Below, piece by piece: positions 1-8,318 of a stretch of 33,903 bases of DNA. Origin of the DNA: Alphaproteobacteria bacterium (lineage in GTDB: Bacteria > Pseudomonadota > Alphaproteobacteria > DSM-16000 > Inquilinaceae); NCBI GenBank assembly GCA_028281265.1, contig JANQKE010000113.1:1-33903 (forward strand). Reading direction: 5' to 3'. A model generated the notes under the pieces. That model ran no database searches. It worked only from the letters and a program-made list of their open reading frames with translations, and was not told the DNA's origin. Within the stretch, counting starts at the first letter, position 1. Each line of letters opens with the position of its first letter. The position numbers and the translations under genes were made by a program.

Positions 1-131
1 GGCGTGTGCCGGCCGCCCGCTGCGTTCCGCCGCTGGCCCGATGACACCGCATCGCGCGGCGCGACGCGCCCCCACGGACCGATCCGGCACACGCCAACAG
101 ATCCACCCGATAGCCCCTGAAAACGCTCTAG
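1..131. repeat. Dispersed CTAGAGCG-ended palindromic element, copy 1 (left part cut by window edge)
   Basis: This stretch is the reverse complement of the element at 31348-31529, with about 14 mismatches over 131 aligned bases by eye. It ends in TGAAAACGCTCTAG. It carries the internal inverted pair GGCGTGTGCC (from base 1) and GGCACACGCC (about 92-101). By comparison with the complete copy, about 51 bases including the left terminus lie outside the window. There is no coding capacity, so it looks like a non-autonomous, MITE-like or REP-like element. It occupies all the DNA visible upstream of puhA. Confidence 0.8.
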
Positions 132-149
132 GTAGGAGGACCGTTACCC

Positions 150-917
150 ATGACCGGCGCCGTTACCCAGCATATCGACGTGGCCGTGCTCGTGCTGTTC
201 ACGTTCTGGCTGTTCTTCGCAGGGCTCATCTTCTACCTCCGCCGCGAAGACCGGCGGGAAGGCTATCCCATCGAACACGAGAACGGCCGGATCGAGCATC
301 CCGGCCCCCTGTTCTTCCCGGAACCCAAGACGTTCCTGAAGCCCGACGGCACCGTCATCAAGGCGCCGAACCCCGGCTTCATCGCCGAGCGCGCGGTCAA
401 GGCGACCCCCGTCGCCAAATGGGCCGGCGCGCCGATGGATCCCGACGGCGACGCGCTGCTGGACGGTGTCGGACCGGCCGCCTGGGTCAACCGTCCGGAC
501 CATCCCGACATGACCACCCACAACACGCCGAAGATCGTGCCGATGCGGGTGGCCGAGCAGTTCAGCGTCGCCAGGCAGGATACCGATCCGCGCGGCCTGC
601 CCATGGCCGGGGGCGACGGCATGACCGTCGGTATGGTCTCGGACATCTGGGTGGATTCGACCGAAGCGATGATCCGCTATCTCGAGGTCGAGGTCACGGC
701 CGGTGACGCCGGCGGCAGGAGGGTCCTGGTGCCGATGCCGATGTGCAACCTCAACCGGTTCAAGAAGCGGATGGAGGTGGACTCGGTCAAGGCGGAGGAC
801 TTCGCCAAGGCCCCGACCATCAAGTCCGACAGCCAGATAACCCTGATGGAGGAAGAGCGGATCGTCTCCTTCTTCGCCGGCGGTGCGATGTACTCGATGG
901 GGACGACGGCGGCTTAG
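150..917 (+). CDS. puhA: Photosynthetic reaction centre H subunit PuhA
   Basis: This 255-residue protein caps the cytoplasmic face of the purple-bacterial reaction centre, stabilises the L/M complex and helps guide protons to the QB quinone. One membrane helix near residues 10-31 (VAVLVLFTFWLFFAGLIFYL) is followed by the RREDRREGYP segment typical of H subunits and then a soluble cytoplasmic domain. Length matches the family (about 250-260). AGGAGG at 134-139 stands 10 bases before the ATG and fixes the start. It is the first puh gene seen; in related clusters lhaA and bch genes lie upstream, but here the upstream DNA is a repeat element, so puhA may depend on read-through or on a promoter beyond the edge. 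Identification is secure from sequence and gene order. Confidence 0.97.
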   Translation: MTGAVTQHIDVAVLVLFTFWLFFAGLIFYLRREDRREGYPIEHENGRIEHPGPLFFPEPKTFLKPDGTVIKAPNPGFIAERAVKATPVAKWAGAPMDPDGDALLDGVGPAAWVNRPDHPDMTTHNTPKIVPMRVAEQFSVARQDTDPRGLPMAGGDGMTVGMVSDIWVDSTEAMIRYLEVEVTAGDAGGRRVLVPMPMCNLNRFKKRMEVDSVKAEDFAKAPTIKSDSQITLMEEERIVSFFAGGAMYSMGTTAA

Positions 918-1112
918 CGCATCCGCGGCTCGGCACGGGGATCGGCGAGCGCGCAGGCCGGTCCCCGTGCCGATCTCGGGTCGGTCGGGGTGTCAGGACC
1001 CGGTGCCCGCGCCGAACCGATCCGGTGTCCGCCCCCCGAGCCCGTTTGCGGTGTCCGCGACGCAATGCCGCCGACCGGCACCCCGCCACCGATAGTCCCG
1101 AAAGGTCCCCTG

Positions 1113-1781
1113 ATGCACCACGATCACGACGATTTCGACTTCGAGCCGATCCGCGGCCTGCCGGGCCGGCTGCCCGAAGGCGAGCACATCCTCTGGCAGG
1201 GCGAGCCGAAATGGCGCGGCATCGCGGTGCGCGTGTTCCATGTCCGGGCGGTGGCGGTCTATTTCGCCCTGTTCCTGGCCTGGCAGATCGTCAGCGGGCT
1301 GTATGACGGCCGGGCCGTGGCGGAGATCGCCGCTTCCCTGGGCTTCATGGGGATGTTGGCGGTCGCGGCCATCGGCATCCTGTCGCTGCTGGCCTGGCTG
1401 ACCGAGCGGACCACTGTCTACACCCTGACCAACAGGCGGCTGGTGATGCGCTTCGGCATCGCCTTGCCGATGACGGTCAACATCCCCTTCACCAAGGTCA
1501 GTGCGGCCAGTCTCAAGCTCTACAAGGACGGAACCGGCGACATCCCGGTGGAGACGACCGGGCCGGACAAGATCGCCTACCTCCACCTTTGGCCGCATGT
1601 CCGCCCGTTCAGGATGAAGCGGCCGCAGCCGATGATGCGCAACATCGACAATCCCGAGCAGGTCGCCCGGCTGCTGGGCCAGGCACTGGTCAGAATCCAT
1701 GGCGGTGCCGTGTCGGCGCCATCCAGCCGGCGGCCGGACGTCGCACCGTCGCCTGTGGGCCTGGCTCCCGCCGCGGAGTGA
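1113..1781 (+). CDS. puhB: Photosynthetic complex assembly protein PuhB
   Basis: A 222-residue membrane protein of the PuhB family, which assists assembly of the reaction centre and the LH1 ring. It has a PH-like YdbT fold signature: the EHILWQGEPKWRG start, two or three hydrophobic helices between about residues 45 and 100, then a TVYTLTNRRLVMRFG strand segment and a cytoplasmic tail. The start at 1113 (MHHDHDDFDFE) is preferred over an in-frame upstream ATG because GAAAGG at 1100-1105 precedes it and PuhB homologues begin with a similar acidic/His segment. A 195-base gap separates it from puhA, in which I see no gene. The next gene, puhC, follows after about 70 bases on the same strand. Confidence 0.93.
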   Translation: MHHDHDDFDFEPIRGLPGRLPEGEHILWQGEPKWRGIAVRVFHVRAVAVYFALFLAWQIVSGLYDGRAVAEIAASLGFMGMLAVAAIGILSLLAWLTERTTVYTLTNRRLVMRFGIALPMTVNIPFTKVSAASLKLYKDGTGDIPVETTGPDKIAYLHLWPHVRPFRMKRPQPMMRNIDNPEQVARLLGQALVRIHGGAVSAPSSRRPDVAPSPVGLAPAAE

Positions 1782-1854
1782 CGGTTGGCCCCGTCCTTGG
1801 TTTCCGCACCCCCGCACCCGACCACCCATCAGCATGATCAGGAGGGCTGTAGCG

Positions 1855-2319
1855 ATGACCACCCAGATGACCGCTTCGCACTACCGCTTCCCCAGGCTCG
1901 CCCTGATCGGTGCCGCCCTGGTGGTGGCGTTCTCGGTCGCCTTCGCCGCGCTGTCGACCTGGACCGGCTATGGCCGGGTGGCGATGCCGGAGCGGGAACC
2001 GCTGGTCACCGTCGATCTGAGGTTCGTCGACCGTGCCGATGGCGGGGTGGGTGTGTTCCTGGCGGGCACCGGCGAGGAGCTGGCGGTGATCGCGCCGGAG
2101 ACCGGTGGCTTCGTCCGCGGCGTCATGCGCGGCCTGGCGCGGGAACGCATGTTGAACTCGATCAATTCTGAACCCCCCTTTCGTCTCATAAGGTGGGCTT
2201 CCGGGACGATGTCCCTGGACGATCCGTCAACCGGTCGGCGGGTCGAGCTGGACGCCTTCGGCCCGACCAATGCCGGGGTGTTCGCCGATCTGCTGGTTGC
2301 CGCAGAGGAAGCCCGATGA
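1855..2319 (+). CDS. puhC: Photosynthetic complex assembly protein PuhC
   Basis: A 154-residue PuhC family protein needed in purple bacteria for normal LH1/reaction-centre assembly. It has a short cytoplasmic N-terminus, one membrane anchor (about residues 13-35, LALIGAALVVAFSVAFAAL) and a soluble domain expected in the periplasm. Family features include the RFVDRADGGV segment, the GFVRGVMRGLARER segment and FRLIRWASGTMSLDDPSTGR. AGGAGGG at 1840-1846, eight bases upstream, selects the ATG at 1855 rather than upstream in-frame ATGs. Its TGA overlaps the ATG of the next gene (ATGA at 2316-2319), implying translational coupling. Confidence 0.93.
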   Translation: MTTQMTASHYRFPRLALIGAALVVAFSVAFAALSTWTGYGRVAMPEREPLVTVDLRFVDRADGGVGVFLAGTGEELAVIAPETGGFVRGVMRGLARERMLNSINSEPPFRLIRWASGTMSLDDPSTGRRVELDAFGPTNAGVFADLLVAAEEAR

Positions 2320-2666
2320 ACCTGACCAGTCCCCCACCTGGTGAGACAGCGAAGCCGGCGATCGCCGGCAGCGGCTGGCTGCGCCGCCGGCGCTTCGATG
2401 TCGGCTGCACGGTCGAGGTCTCCCATCGTTTCGAAAGCCTGCACGCCCATGTCGCCTTGGACGAGGATGTGCCGATCTATCCCGGTGACGAGGTGCTGGT
2501 GCACGGCGCGCCGATCGCCCCGGACTATGGCGAGGAGGTCGTCGAGCGCCGCCGGGCGACGGTGATCCGGGCGACCTGGCCGGAACGGCTGTGGACCCGG
2601 ATGACCGGGGATTTCGAGTTCATGGAGCTGATGGAGTTCAGCTTTACCGAAAGGAAAGAGCTATGA
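2316..2666 (+). CDS. Small conserved-looking photosynthesis-cluster protein of unknown function
   Basis: A 116-residue soluble protein without signal peptide or membrane helix. I recognise this as the small gene commonly found between puhC and acsF in alphaproteobacterial photosynthesis clusters, but know no assigned function. It has a basic start (GWLRRRRFD), a central acidic beta-rich portion ([19 protein letters not shown]) and a conserved-looking C-terminus ([16 protein letters not shown]). It is coupled at both ends: ATGA overlap with puhC upstream and ATGA overlap with acsF downstream (2663-2666). That placement suggests a role tied to cyclase or complex assembly; this is inference from context only. 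The PGDEVLVHG stretch resembles a small beta-barrel turn, too weak to name a fold. Confidence 0.85.
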   Translation: MNLTSPPPGETAKPAIAGSGWLRRRRFDVGCTVEVSHRFESLHAHVALDEDVPIYPGDEVLVHGAPIAPDYGEEVVERRRATVIRATWPERLWTRMTGDFEFMELMEFSFTERKEL

Positions 2667-3748
2667 CCGTCGCCGTCGCCGCCCCCACCGGCGCCGCCAA
2701 GGATCGCGCGCCCAACGCCGCCACGCTGAAGGCCAGCGAAAGCACCATTCTCAGCCCCCGCTTCTACACCACCGATTTCGACGCGCTCGACAGGATCGAC
2801 GTCACCCCGGTGCGGGAGGAGTGGGACGCCCTGCTCGACGAGATGGAGTCCGACCCCAACAAGACCCATTTCAAGCAGACCAAGGAATGGGATCCGGATC
2901 TGGACGGTATCCCGCCGGCGTTGCGCAAGGAGTTTCTCGACTTCCTCGTCAGTTCGCTGACGTCCGAGTTCTCGGGATGCGTTCTGTATGCCGAGATGCG
3001 CAAGCGCGGTACCAATCCCGACATCTGCCGGCTGTTCAAGTATATGAGCCGGGACGAGGCCCGCCACGCCGGCTTCATCAACGATGCGCTGAAGGAGTTC
3101 GGGATCGGCGTCGACTTGCGCTTCCTCACCCAAAGGAAGAAGTATACGTTCTTCAAGCCGAAGTTCATCTTCTACGCGACCTACCTGTCGGAGAAGATCG
3201 GCTACGCCCGCTACATTACGATCTTCCGGCATCTCCAGAAGCATCCGGAACTTCGGTTCCATCCGATCTTCAAATGGTTCGAGCAGTGGTGCAACGACGA
3301 GTTCCGACATGGTGAAGCGTTCGCATTGTTGATGCGGGCCAACCCGCATCTCTTGCGCGGCCACAACAAGTTGTGGGTGCGGTTCTTCGTGCTGGCGGTG
3401 TTCGCGACCATGTATGTTCGCGACCATGCGCGACCCGCCTTCCACGCGGCGATGCAGATCGACCCGTCGGACTACGGTCTGCAGGTGTTCCGGGTGACGA
3501 CCGAGATCTCCAAGCAGGTGTTCCCGGTCACCCTCGACGTCGACAATCCGAAGTTCAAGCGGGGCCTGGACCGGCTCTGCGAGATCTCGGGCGCGCTCGA
3601 CGCGGCCAGGAAGCAAGGCGGGCTCGCCGGTGGCGCCAAGCGGCTGTGGCATGCGGCCCGGGCGGCCAAGACCCTTGTCGGTCTCTATCTCCTGCCGGTG
3701 CAGGACAACCCGCTGCCGGCGACCAGCCGGCTGCAGCCGGCTTGGTAG
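2663..3748 (+). CDS. acsF: Mg-protoporphyrin IX monomethyl ester oxidative cyclase AcsF
   Basis: A 361-residue di-iron enzyme that uses O2 to close the isocyclic E ring of Mg-protoporphyrin IX monomethyl ester, giving protochlorophyllide for bacteriochlorophyll. Two ExxH iron-binding motifs are visible: [10 protein letters not shown] (Glu132, His135) and [11 protein letters not shown] (Glu213, His216), with further ferritin-like helices around them ([18 protein letters not shown]). Length fits the family (about 350-360). The start overlaps the preceding stop (ATGA) and has AAGGAAAG at 2651-2658. Presence of AcsF rather than only the anaerobic BchE shows that pigment can be made under oxygen. 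puhE follows after 15 bases. Confidence 0.97.
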   Translation: MTVAVAAPTGAAKDRAPNAATLKASESTILSPRFYTTDFDALDRIDVTPVREEWDALLDEMESDPNKTHFKQTKEWDPDLDGIPPALRKEFLDFLVSSLTSEFSGCVLYAEMRKRGTNPDICRLFKYMSRDEARHAGFINDALKEFGIGVDLRFLTQRKKYTFFKPKFIFYATYLSEKIGYARYITIFRHLQKHPELRFHPIFKWFEQWCNDEFRHGEAFALLMRANPHLLRGHNKLWVRFFVLAVFATMYVRDHARPAFHAAMQIDPSDYGLQVFRVTTEISKQVFPVTLDVDNPKFKRGLDRLCEISGALDAARKQGGLAGGAKRLWHAARAAKTLVGLYLLPVQDNPLPATSRLQPAW

Positions 3749-3763
3749 GAGGGTGCTGTCGCC

Positions 3764-4693
3764 ATGTCCGGGGTCTGGGTGCCCGTCGTCTACGCGCTGT
3801 TCGTCTGGTGGTTCAGCACCGGGGCAATCCTGCTGCTGGTGGGCCGCTCTGCCCGGACTCACCCATGGACCATGGCGGCGGCTACCGTCGCCCTGATCGC
3901 CGCCCTGTTCGGGCTCAGCGCCAGCAGCGGTCAGGCGACGGTGCTGGGGGCGTTCTGCGCCTTCACCTGTGCGCTGGTGGTCTGGGGCTGGCACGAGACC
4001 AGCTTCCTGCTCGGCTACATCACCGGGCCGCGACGGGGACCCTGCCCGCCGGATCTTTCCGGCTCCCGCCGGTTCATGGTGGCGAGCCAGACGGTCATCC
4101 ACCACGAGATCGCCATCGCGCTGACCCTCCCGGTCCTGGTGCTGATCACCTGGGGTGCGGAGAACCAGGTCGGTGTGTGGACCTTCCTGGTCCTGTGGCT
4201 GATGCGGTTGAGCGCCAAGCTCAACATCTTCCTCGGCGTCAACAAGGTCACCGAGGATTTCCTGCCCAAGCACCTGGCCTATCTGAAGAGCTACTTCAAG
4301 AAGGCCCGGTTCAACTGGCTGTTGCCGGCGACCTTCGTGGTCAGTTCGATCGCCACCTGGCTGTTCGCCCAGGCTGCCTTGGATCCTGCGAGCAGCCCGT
4401 TCGAGGTCGCAGCCTTCGCCCTGGTCGGGACATTGCTGGCGCTGGCCTTGCTGGAGCATCTGTTCTTCGTCCTGCCGGTGCCGGACACGGCGCTGTGGCG
4501 CTGGGCCTACCGGCCGGAGGAGGCGGCGGAGATCGCCGCCCGGTCCGCTACCGGCCCTGTGGCCGTACGGCCGGCCGCCGACACCGCGGCCGACCGGTGC
4601 GGTTCCTTGCACCGGACCTTGGCGCTACGCGCGCCGCTTGATCCCCCGTCCGTTCTGAAAACCCGGTCCCCGGCCTCGGCTGGGCTCAAATAA
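3764..4693 (+). CDS. puhE: Photosynthetic complex assembly protein PuhE
   Basis: A 309-residue polytopic inner-membrane protein of the PuhE family, a modulator of bacteriochlorophyll production and complex assembly in purple bacteria. About seven hydrophobic helices run from residue 5 to about 245. Characteristic segments are [50 protein letters not shown] and the last helix [15 protein letters not shown]. The start follows AGGAGGG at 3747-3753, beginning inside the acsF stop region. Residues from about 262 on form a Pro/Ala/Arg-rich tail of roughly 45 residues that I do not associate with the family, which usually ends near 270; this may be a true extension or loss of the original stop. hemA begins 19 bases later. 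Confidence 0.92.
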   Translation: MSGVWVPVVYALFVWWFSTGAILLLVGRSARTHPWTMAAATVALIAALFGLSASSGQATVLGAFCAFTCALVVWGWHETSFLLGYITGPRRGPCPPDLSGSRRFMVASQTVIHHEIAIALTLPVLVLITWGAENQVGVWTFLVLWLMRLSAKLNIFLGVNKVTEDFLPKHLAYLKSYFKKARFNWLLPATFVVSSIATWLFAQAALDPASSPFEVAAFALVGTLLALALLEHLFFVLPVPDTALWRWAYRPEEAAEIAARSATGPVAVRPAADTAADRCGSLHRTLALRAPLDPPSVLKTRSPASAGLK

Positions 4694-4712
4694 CATAGCG
4701 GGAGCGACGCTC

Positions 4713-5957
4713 ATGGATTTCGAAGGCTTTTTTCGCGATCAGCTCGGCGGGCTCCACCGGGAAGGGCGGTATCGGGTCTTCGCCGATCTGGAGCGCAAGC
4801 GGGGGCTGTTCCCCAACGCCACCCATTATCGCGACGACGACCGGGCCGACGTAACGGTGTGGTGCTCGAACGACTATCTCGGCATGGGCCAGCACCCGGA
4901 GGTTCTGGCGGCGATGCACGAGGCGATCGACCGCTGCGGAGCCGGGGCCGGCGGCACGCGCAACATCTCCGGTACCAACCACTACCATGTGCTGCTGGAG
5001 CAGGAACTCGCCGACCTCCACCACAAGGAAGCCGCCCTCCTGTTCACCTCCGGCTATGTCTCCAACTGGGCATCGCTGACCACGCTGGCCGCCAAGATCC
5101 CCGGCTGCATCGTGCTGTCGGACGCGCTGAACCACGCATCGATGATCGAGGGCATCCGCCACAGCCGGGCGGAAAAGCATCTCTGGGCGCACAACGATCC
5201 CGAAGACCTGAACCGCCGCATGGCCGACATGGACCCCGAGCGCCCCAAGCTGGTGGCGTTCGAAAGCGTCTACTCGATGGACGGGGACATCGCCCCGATC
5301 GCGGAAATCTGCGACGTGGCGGAGGCCCACGGAGCCATGACCTATCTCGACGAGGTGCATGCGGTCGGCCTCTACGGTCCACGCGGTGGCGGCATTTCCG
5401 ATCGGGAAGGCCTGTCGCATCGGCTGACGGTGATCGAAGGCACGCTGGGCAAGGCCTTCGGCGTGCTGGGCGGTTACATCGCCGCGTCCCGGGCCTTGTG
5501 CGACTTCGTTCGCAGCTTCGCCTCGGGCTTCATCTTCACCACGGCCTTGCCGCCGGCGGTCGCCGCCGGAGCCCGGGTCAGCATCCGGCACCTGAAGGGC
5601 AGCCAGGCCGAGCGGATGCTGCACCGTGACCGTGTGGCCAAGGTCCGCCGCCGGTTGACCGGGGCGGGCATCCCCCAGCTCGACAATCCCAGCCACATCG
5701 TGCCGGTGATGGTGGGCGATGCGGCGCTGTGCAAGCAGATCAGCGACGCGCTGCTCGACCGGTACAGCATCTACGTCCAGCCGATCAATTATCCGACCGT
5801 CCCCCGCGGCACGGAGCGTCTGCGGATCACCCCGTCGCCGGTGCATTCCGACGCCGATATCGATCACCTGATCGCCGCGCTCGACCAGGTCTGGGACGAG
5901 TTCGGCCTCGCCCGGACCGGCGGCGTCGAAGCCGGCCTGCTGGCCGCGGCGGAGTGA
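4713..5957 (+). CDS. hemA: 5-aminolevulinate synthase (C4 pathway)
   Basis: A 414-residue pyridoxal-phosphate enzyme condensing glycine with succinyl-CoA to 5-aminolevulinate, the first precursor of haem and bacteriochlorophyll. It is an alpha-oxoamine synthase: [13 protein letters not shown] near residue 50, [17 protein letters not shown] near 77-93, the [10 protein letters not shown] motif, the [18 protein letters not shown] cofactor motif, and the Schiff-base lysine Lys247 in EGTLGKAFG. Length is normal. A GGGAG motif stands just before the ATG. It is the last gene of the photosynthesis block, as in Rhodobacter-type clusters, so precursor supply can be co-expressed with puh genes. A second ALAS gene elsewhere would be unsurprising. 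Confidence 0.97.
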   Translation: MDFEGFFRDQLGGLHREGRYRVFADLERKRGLFPNATHYRDDDRADVTVWCSNDYLGMGQHPEVLAAMHEAIDRCGAGAGGTRNISGTNHYHVLLEQELADLHHKEAALLFTSGYVSNWASLTTLAAKIPGCIVLSDALNHASMIEGIRHSRAEKHLWAHNDPEDLNRRMADMDPERPKLVAFESVYSMDGDIAPIAEICDVAEAHGAMTYLDEVHAVGLYGPRGGGISDREGLSHRLTVIEGTLGKAFGVLGGYIAASRALCDFVRSFASGFIFTTALPPAVAAGARVSIRHLKGSQAERMLHRDRVAKVRRRLTGAGIPQLDNPSHIVPVMVGDAALCKQISDALLDRYSIYVQPINYPTVPRGTERLRITPSPVHSDADIDHLIAALDQVWDEFGLARTGGVEAGLLAAAE

Positions 5958-6097
5958 CGCCACCGGTCCGGTGACGCGCCGCGTGCTCGGAGCGCGCCTT
6001 CATCTCGCATCTGGTGACGCTCCTCGACGTCCGGCCGGGCCGGCAGGTACTGAAGCTCGTCTGCCCCCGTCCCGGTCTGTCCGCCCGGCCGGTCCGG

Positions 6098-7024
6098 TCA
6101 GTAGCCCTGCGCGGGGTCGATGCAGTGCAGGGGGCGTTCCCCGCGCTCCAGGCGGCTGATGCCGTCGACCACCAGGCCGGCTCGGACCCTGCGGTCGGCG
6201 ATGCTGGCCAGGTGCGGGCTGATCGTCACCTTGGGATGGGCCCAGAACGGGTGGTCGTCGGGCAGGGGCTCGACGCTGAAGACGTCCAGGAACGCACCGT
6301 CCAGCCGGCCCGAATCCAAAGCCGGGATCAGGTCATCTTCCACCAAATGACCGCCGCGGGCGACGTTGATGATCCTGGCCCCCTCGGGCAGGCCGGCAAA
6401 GGTACGGGCGTTCAGGATTCCCATCGTCTCCGCGGTCAGGGGCAGCAGGTTCAGCAGGATCTCACTGCGGGCGAGGAACGGGGCGAACCCGTCGGAACCG
6501 GCATAGACGGTCACACCGTCCAGAACCTTCGGCGTCCGCGCCCATCCGGCGACGTCGAAGCCCAGAGCGGCGAGGGCCCGGGCCGAGGCGCCGCCGAGCG
6601 CCCCCAGCCCCATCACCCCGACCCGCCGGTCGCGGGCGGCCGGGGTCAGCGGCACGTCCCACGCCCGCCGCCCGGTGATCGTCGCGATCTCCGGCCAGCG
6701 GCGGTGATAGTACAGGACCGCGAAGACGCAGAACTCGGTCATGCGCATGGCCATATCGGGATCCACGACCCGGCTGATCGGCACGCCCGGGGGGATCTCC
6801 GGGTCGGCCAGGATATGGTCGACGCCGGCGCCGACGGAGAAGATGCCCTTGAGGTTCGGCAAGCTCGCCAGAAGCCCCGCCGGCGGGCGGAACACATAGG
6901 CGTAGTCGATCTCGGCCGGATCGCCGATGTCGGGGTGGGCGCGGACATCGAGCGTCGGCATCAGCTCTGTGAACAGATCGATCCAGGGACCGTCGTCCCA
7001 GCTTTTGAGCATCAGGACCGGCAT
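6098..7024 (-). CDS. GhrA-like 2-hydroxyacid dehydrogenase (second of tandem pair)
   Basis: A 308-residue cytoplasmic NAD(P)-dependent D-2-hydroxyacid dehydrogenase of the glyoxylate/hydroxypyruvate reductase A subgroup. It would reduce small 2-oxoacids such as glyoxylate or hydroxypyruvate. Visible features are FSVGAGVDHIL near residue 80, the Rossmann motif GVMGLGALGGASARAL near 140, the catalytic Arg in NVARGGHLVEDD, the Glu in FSVEPLPDDHPFW, and the His in TISPHLAS. It lies 36 bases downstream of a close paralogue on the same strand, and probably arose by duplication and is co-transcribed. It converges on hemA with 140 bases between, where no clear terminator is seen. The exact substrate is not decided by sequence. 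Confidence 0.9.
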   Translation of the reverse strand: MPVLMLKSWDDGPWIDLFTELMPTLDVRAHPDIGDPAEIDYAYVFRPPAGLLASLPNLKGIFSVGAGVDHILADPEIPPGVPISRVVDPDMAMRMTEFCVFAVLYYHRRWPEIATITGRRAWDVPLTPAARDRRVGVMGLGALGGASARALAALGFDVAGWARTPKVLDGVTVYAGSDGFAPFLARSEILLNLLPLTAETMGILNARTFAGLPEGARIINVARGGHLVEDDLIPALDSGRLDGAFLDVFSVEPLPDDHPFWAHPKVTISPHLASIADRRVRAGLVVDGISRLERGERPLHCIDPAQGY

Positions 7025-7060
7025 GGGGGCAAACCCTCGAGTGACGGGGATGGCAGGCGA

Positions 7061-8002
7061 TCAGTAGCCGCGGGTGCGGTCGACCAGGTTGACGAGCGGC
7101 TGGCCGGCCCGATGGCGCCGGATACCGTCGATCACCGCCGCTGCCGCCGTCCGCGCGTGGGTCACGCTGGCGGTATGCGGGGTGACGACCACCTTGGGAT
7201 GGTGCCAGAACGGATGGTCCGGGGGCAGCGGTTCCCGGTGGAAGACGTCCAGGGTCGCCCCGGCGATCTGACCGGCATCGAGGGCGGCGAGGAGGTCGTC
7301 TTCTACGAGATGGCCGCCGCGGGCGGCATTGATCAGATACGCCCCGCGGGGCAAGGCGGCGAACAGCCGGCGGTTGAGGATACCCAAGGTCGCCGGGGTC
7401 AGCGGCAGCAGATTGACCAGGATGTCGCAGCGCGGCAGCATCTCGCCCAGGCCCGCTTCCGTCGCCGAGCCGCCGGCAAAGGCCTGCACGCCCGGCACGG
7501 ATTTCGGCGTCCGGCTCCAGCCCAGAACGGGGAAGCGCAAGGTCGCCAGGGCCGCAGCGGCATCGCTCCCCAGCGTGCCCATGCCCAGGATACCGACCGT
7601 CCGCTCCCGCGCCAGCAGCTCGGCCCGCGGCCGCCAGCGGCTTTCGCCTTGCTGGGATCGGTAGGCGTGCAGCTGCCGATGCCAGGCGAGCACATGCAGG
7701 ACCACGTATTCGGTCATCCCTTCGGTCAGGCCATGATCGACCATCCGCACCAAGGGCACCCCCGGCGGCAAGGTGGGATCGACCAAGAGCGCGTCGACCC
7801 CGGCGCCGAGGGAGAAGATGACCTCCAGGTTGGGCAGGCTCGCCAGCAACCCCGGCTCGGGTTTCCACACCAGGGCGTAGCGGATGTCCGCCCGTTCGCC
7901 GACGTCCGGGTAGATCCGGGTTTCGAGTGCCGGCAGGGCGCGGGTGATCTCCGCCAGCCAGGGCGAGGGATCATCGAAGGTGGAAGCGAAAAGCAGTGTC
8001 AT
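7061..8002 (-). CDS. GhrA-like 2-hydroxyacid dehydrogenase (first of tandem pair)
   Basis: A 313-residue paralogue of the downstream gene, with the same landmarks in the same order: FSLGAGVDALL, GILGMGTLGSDAAAAL as the nucleotide-binding turn, NAARGGHLVEDD with the catalytic Arg, FHREPLPPDHPFW with the Glu, and VVTPHTAS with the His. The start at 8002 (MTLLFASTFDD) was chosen because it aligns with the paralogue's N-terminus; the longer in-frame reading upstream is low-complexity. It heads a two-gene operon diverging from prpE across about 316 bases. Sequence differences around the active-site lid (QQGESRWRPRAE versus TGRRAWDVPL) suggest the two enzymes may prefer different 2-oxoacids. Confidence 0.9.
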   Translation of the reverse strand: MTLLFASTFDDPSPWLAEITRALPALETRIYPDVGERADIRYALVWKPEPGLLASLPNLEVIFSLGAGVDALLVDPTLPPGVPLVRMVDHGLTEGMTEYVVLHVLAWHRQLHAYRSQQGESRWRPRAELLARERTVGILGMGTLGSDAAAALATLRFPVLGWSRTPKSVPGVQAFAGGSATEAGLGEMLPRCDILVNLLPLTPATLGILNRRLFAALPRGAYLINAARGGHLVEDDLLAALDAGQIAGATLDVFHREPLPPDHPFWHHPKVVVTPHTASVTHARTAAAAVIDGIRRHRAGQPLVNLVDRTRGY

Positions 8003-8318
8003 GGCGCCGCCGAAAGGACCGCAAAGCCCACGCGCTGGCAAGAGGGGGGAGCGGCGAGGGCGGATCCGCCCCTGTTTGGTGTGCGCTGAGGCGGCCTTGT
8101 TTTCCGTCGTCCTGCGTTCAAGCGCCCCGTGAGGCTCGCCTCGCACAAGCTCGGGCGCGGCGTCGCATTAGGCCTAAGGTCGAGCCGGCTTGACATTGCC
8201 AGCGCTCGGCTCGGTGCCGCATGGTGCGCTGCCGACGGTCGACGGGATGCGCCGGCACGGTCGCAGGGATCGCGGGGCGGGTCGCAAGAAAGACAAAGCC
8301 TGGGGGGAGACGTCAGCC
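8003..8318. other. Divergent intergenic region between the dehydrogenase pair and prpE
   Basis: This 316-base gap must hold the promoters of both flanking transcription units. I see a perfect 14-bp palindrome, GGGCGGATCCGCCC, at 8058-8071 that could be an operator, and a TTGACA hexamer at 8190-8195 without a convincing -10 element at normal spacing. No small gene or RNA is supported. Confidence 0.4.

Noticed and set aside
2525..4612. Long open frame on the - strand (about 695 codons) opposite the end of puhC region, acsF and puhE
   Set aside because: It is antisense to well-identified genes, is rich in Arg/Gln/Gly/His, has no recognisable domain, and arises from the high GC third positions of the real genes.
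5958..6097. Terminator between convergent hemA and the dehydrogenase gene
   Set aside because: Small GC-rich self-complementary stretches such as CACCGGTCCGGTG are present, but there is no stable stem followed by a T run on either strand.
6014..8089. Long open frame on the + strand (about 691 codons) opposite the two dehydrogenases
   Set aside because: The translation repeats similar low-complexity segments mirroring the two paralogues on the other strand. It is a shadow frame.
8190..8220. TTGACA as a prpE promoter -35 element
   Set aside because: No acceptable -10 hexamer occurs 16-18 bases downstream; a single hexamer in 316 bases is weak evidence.
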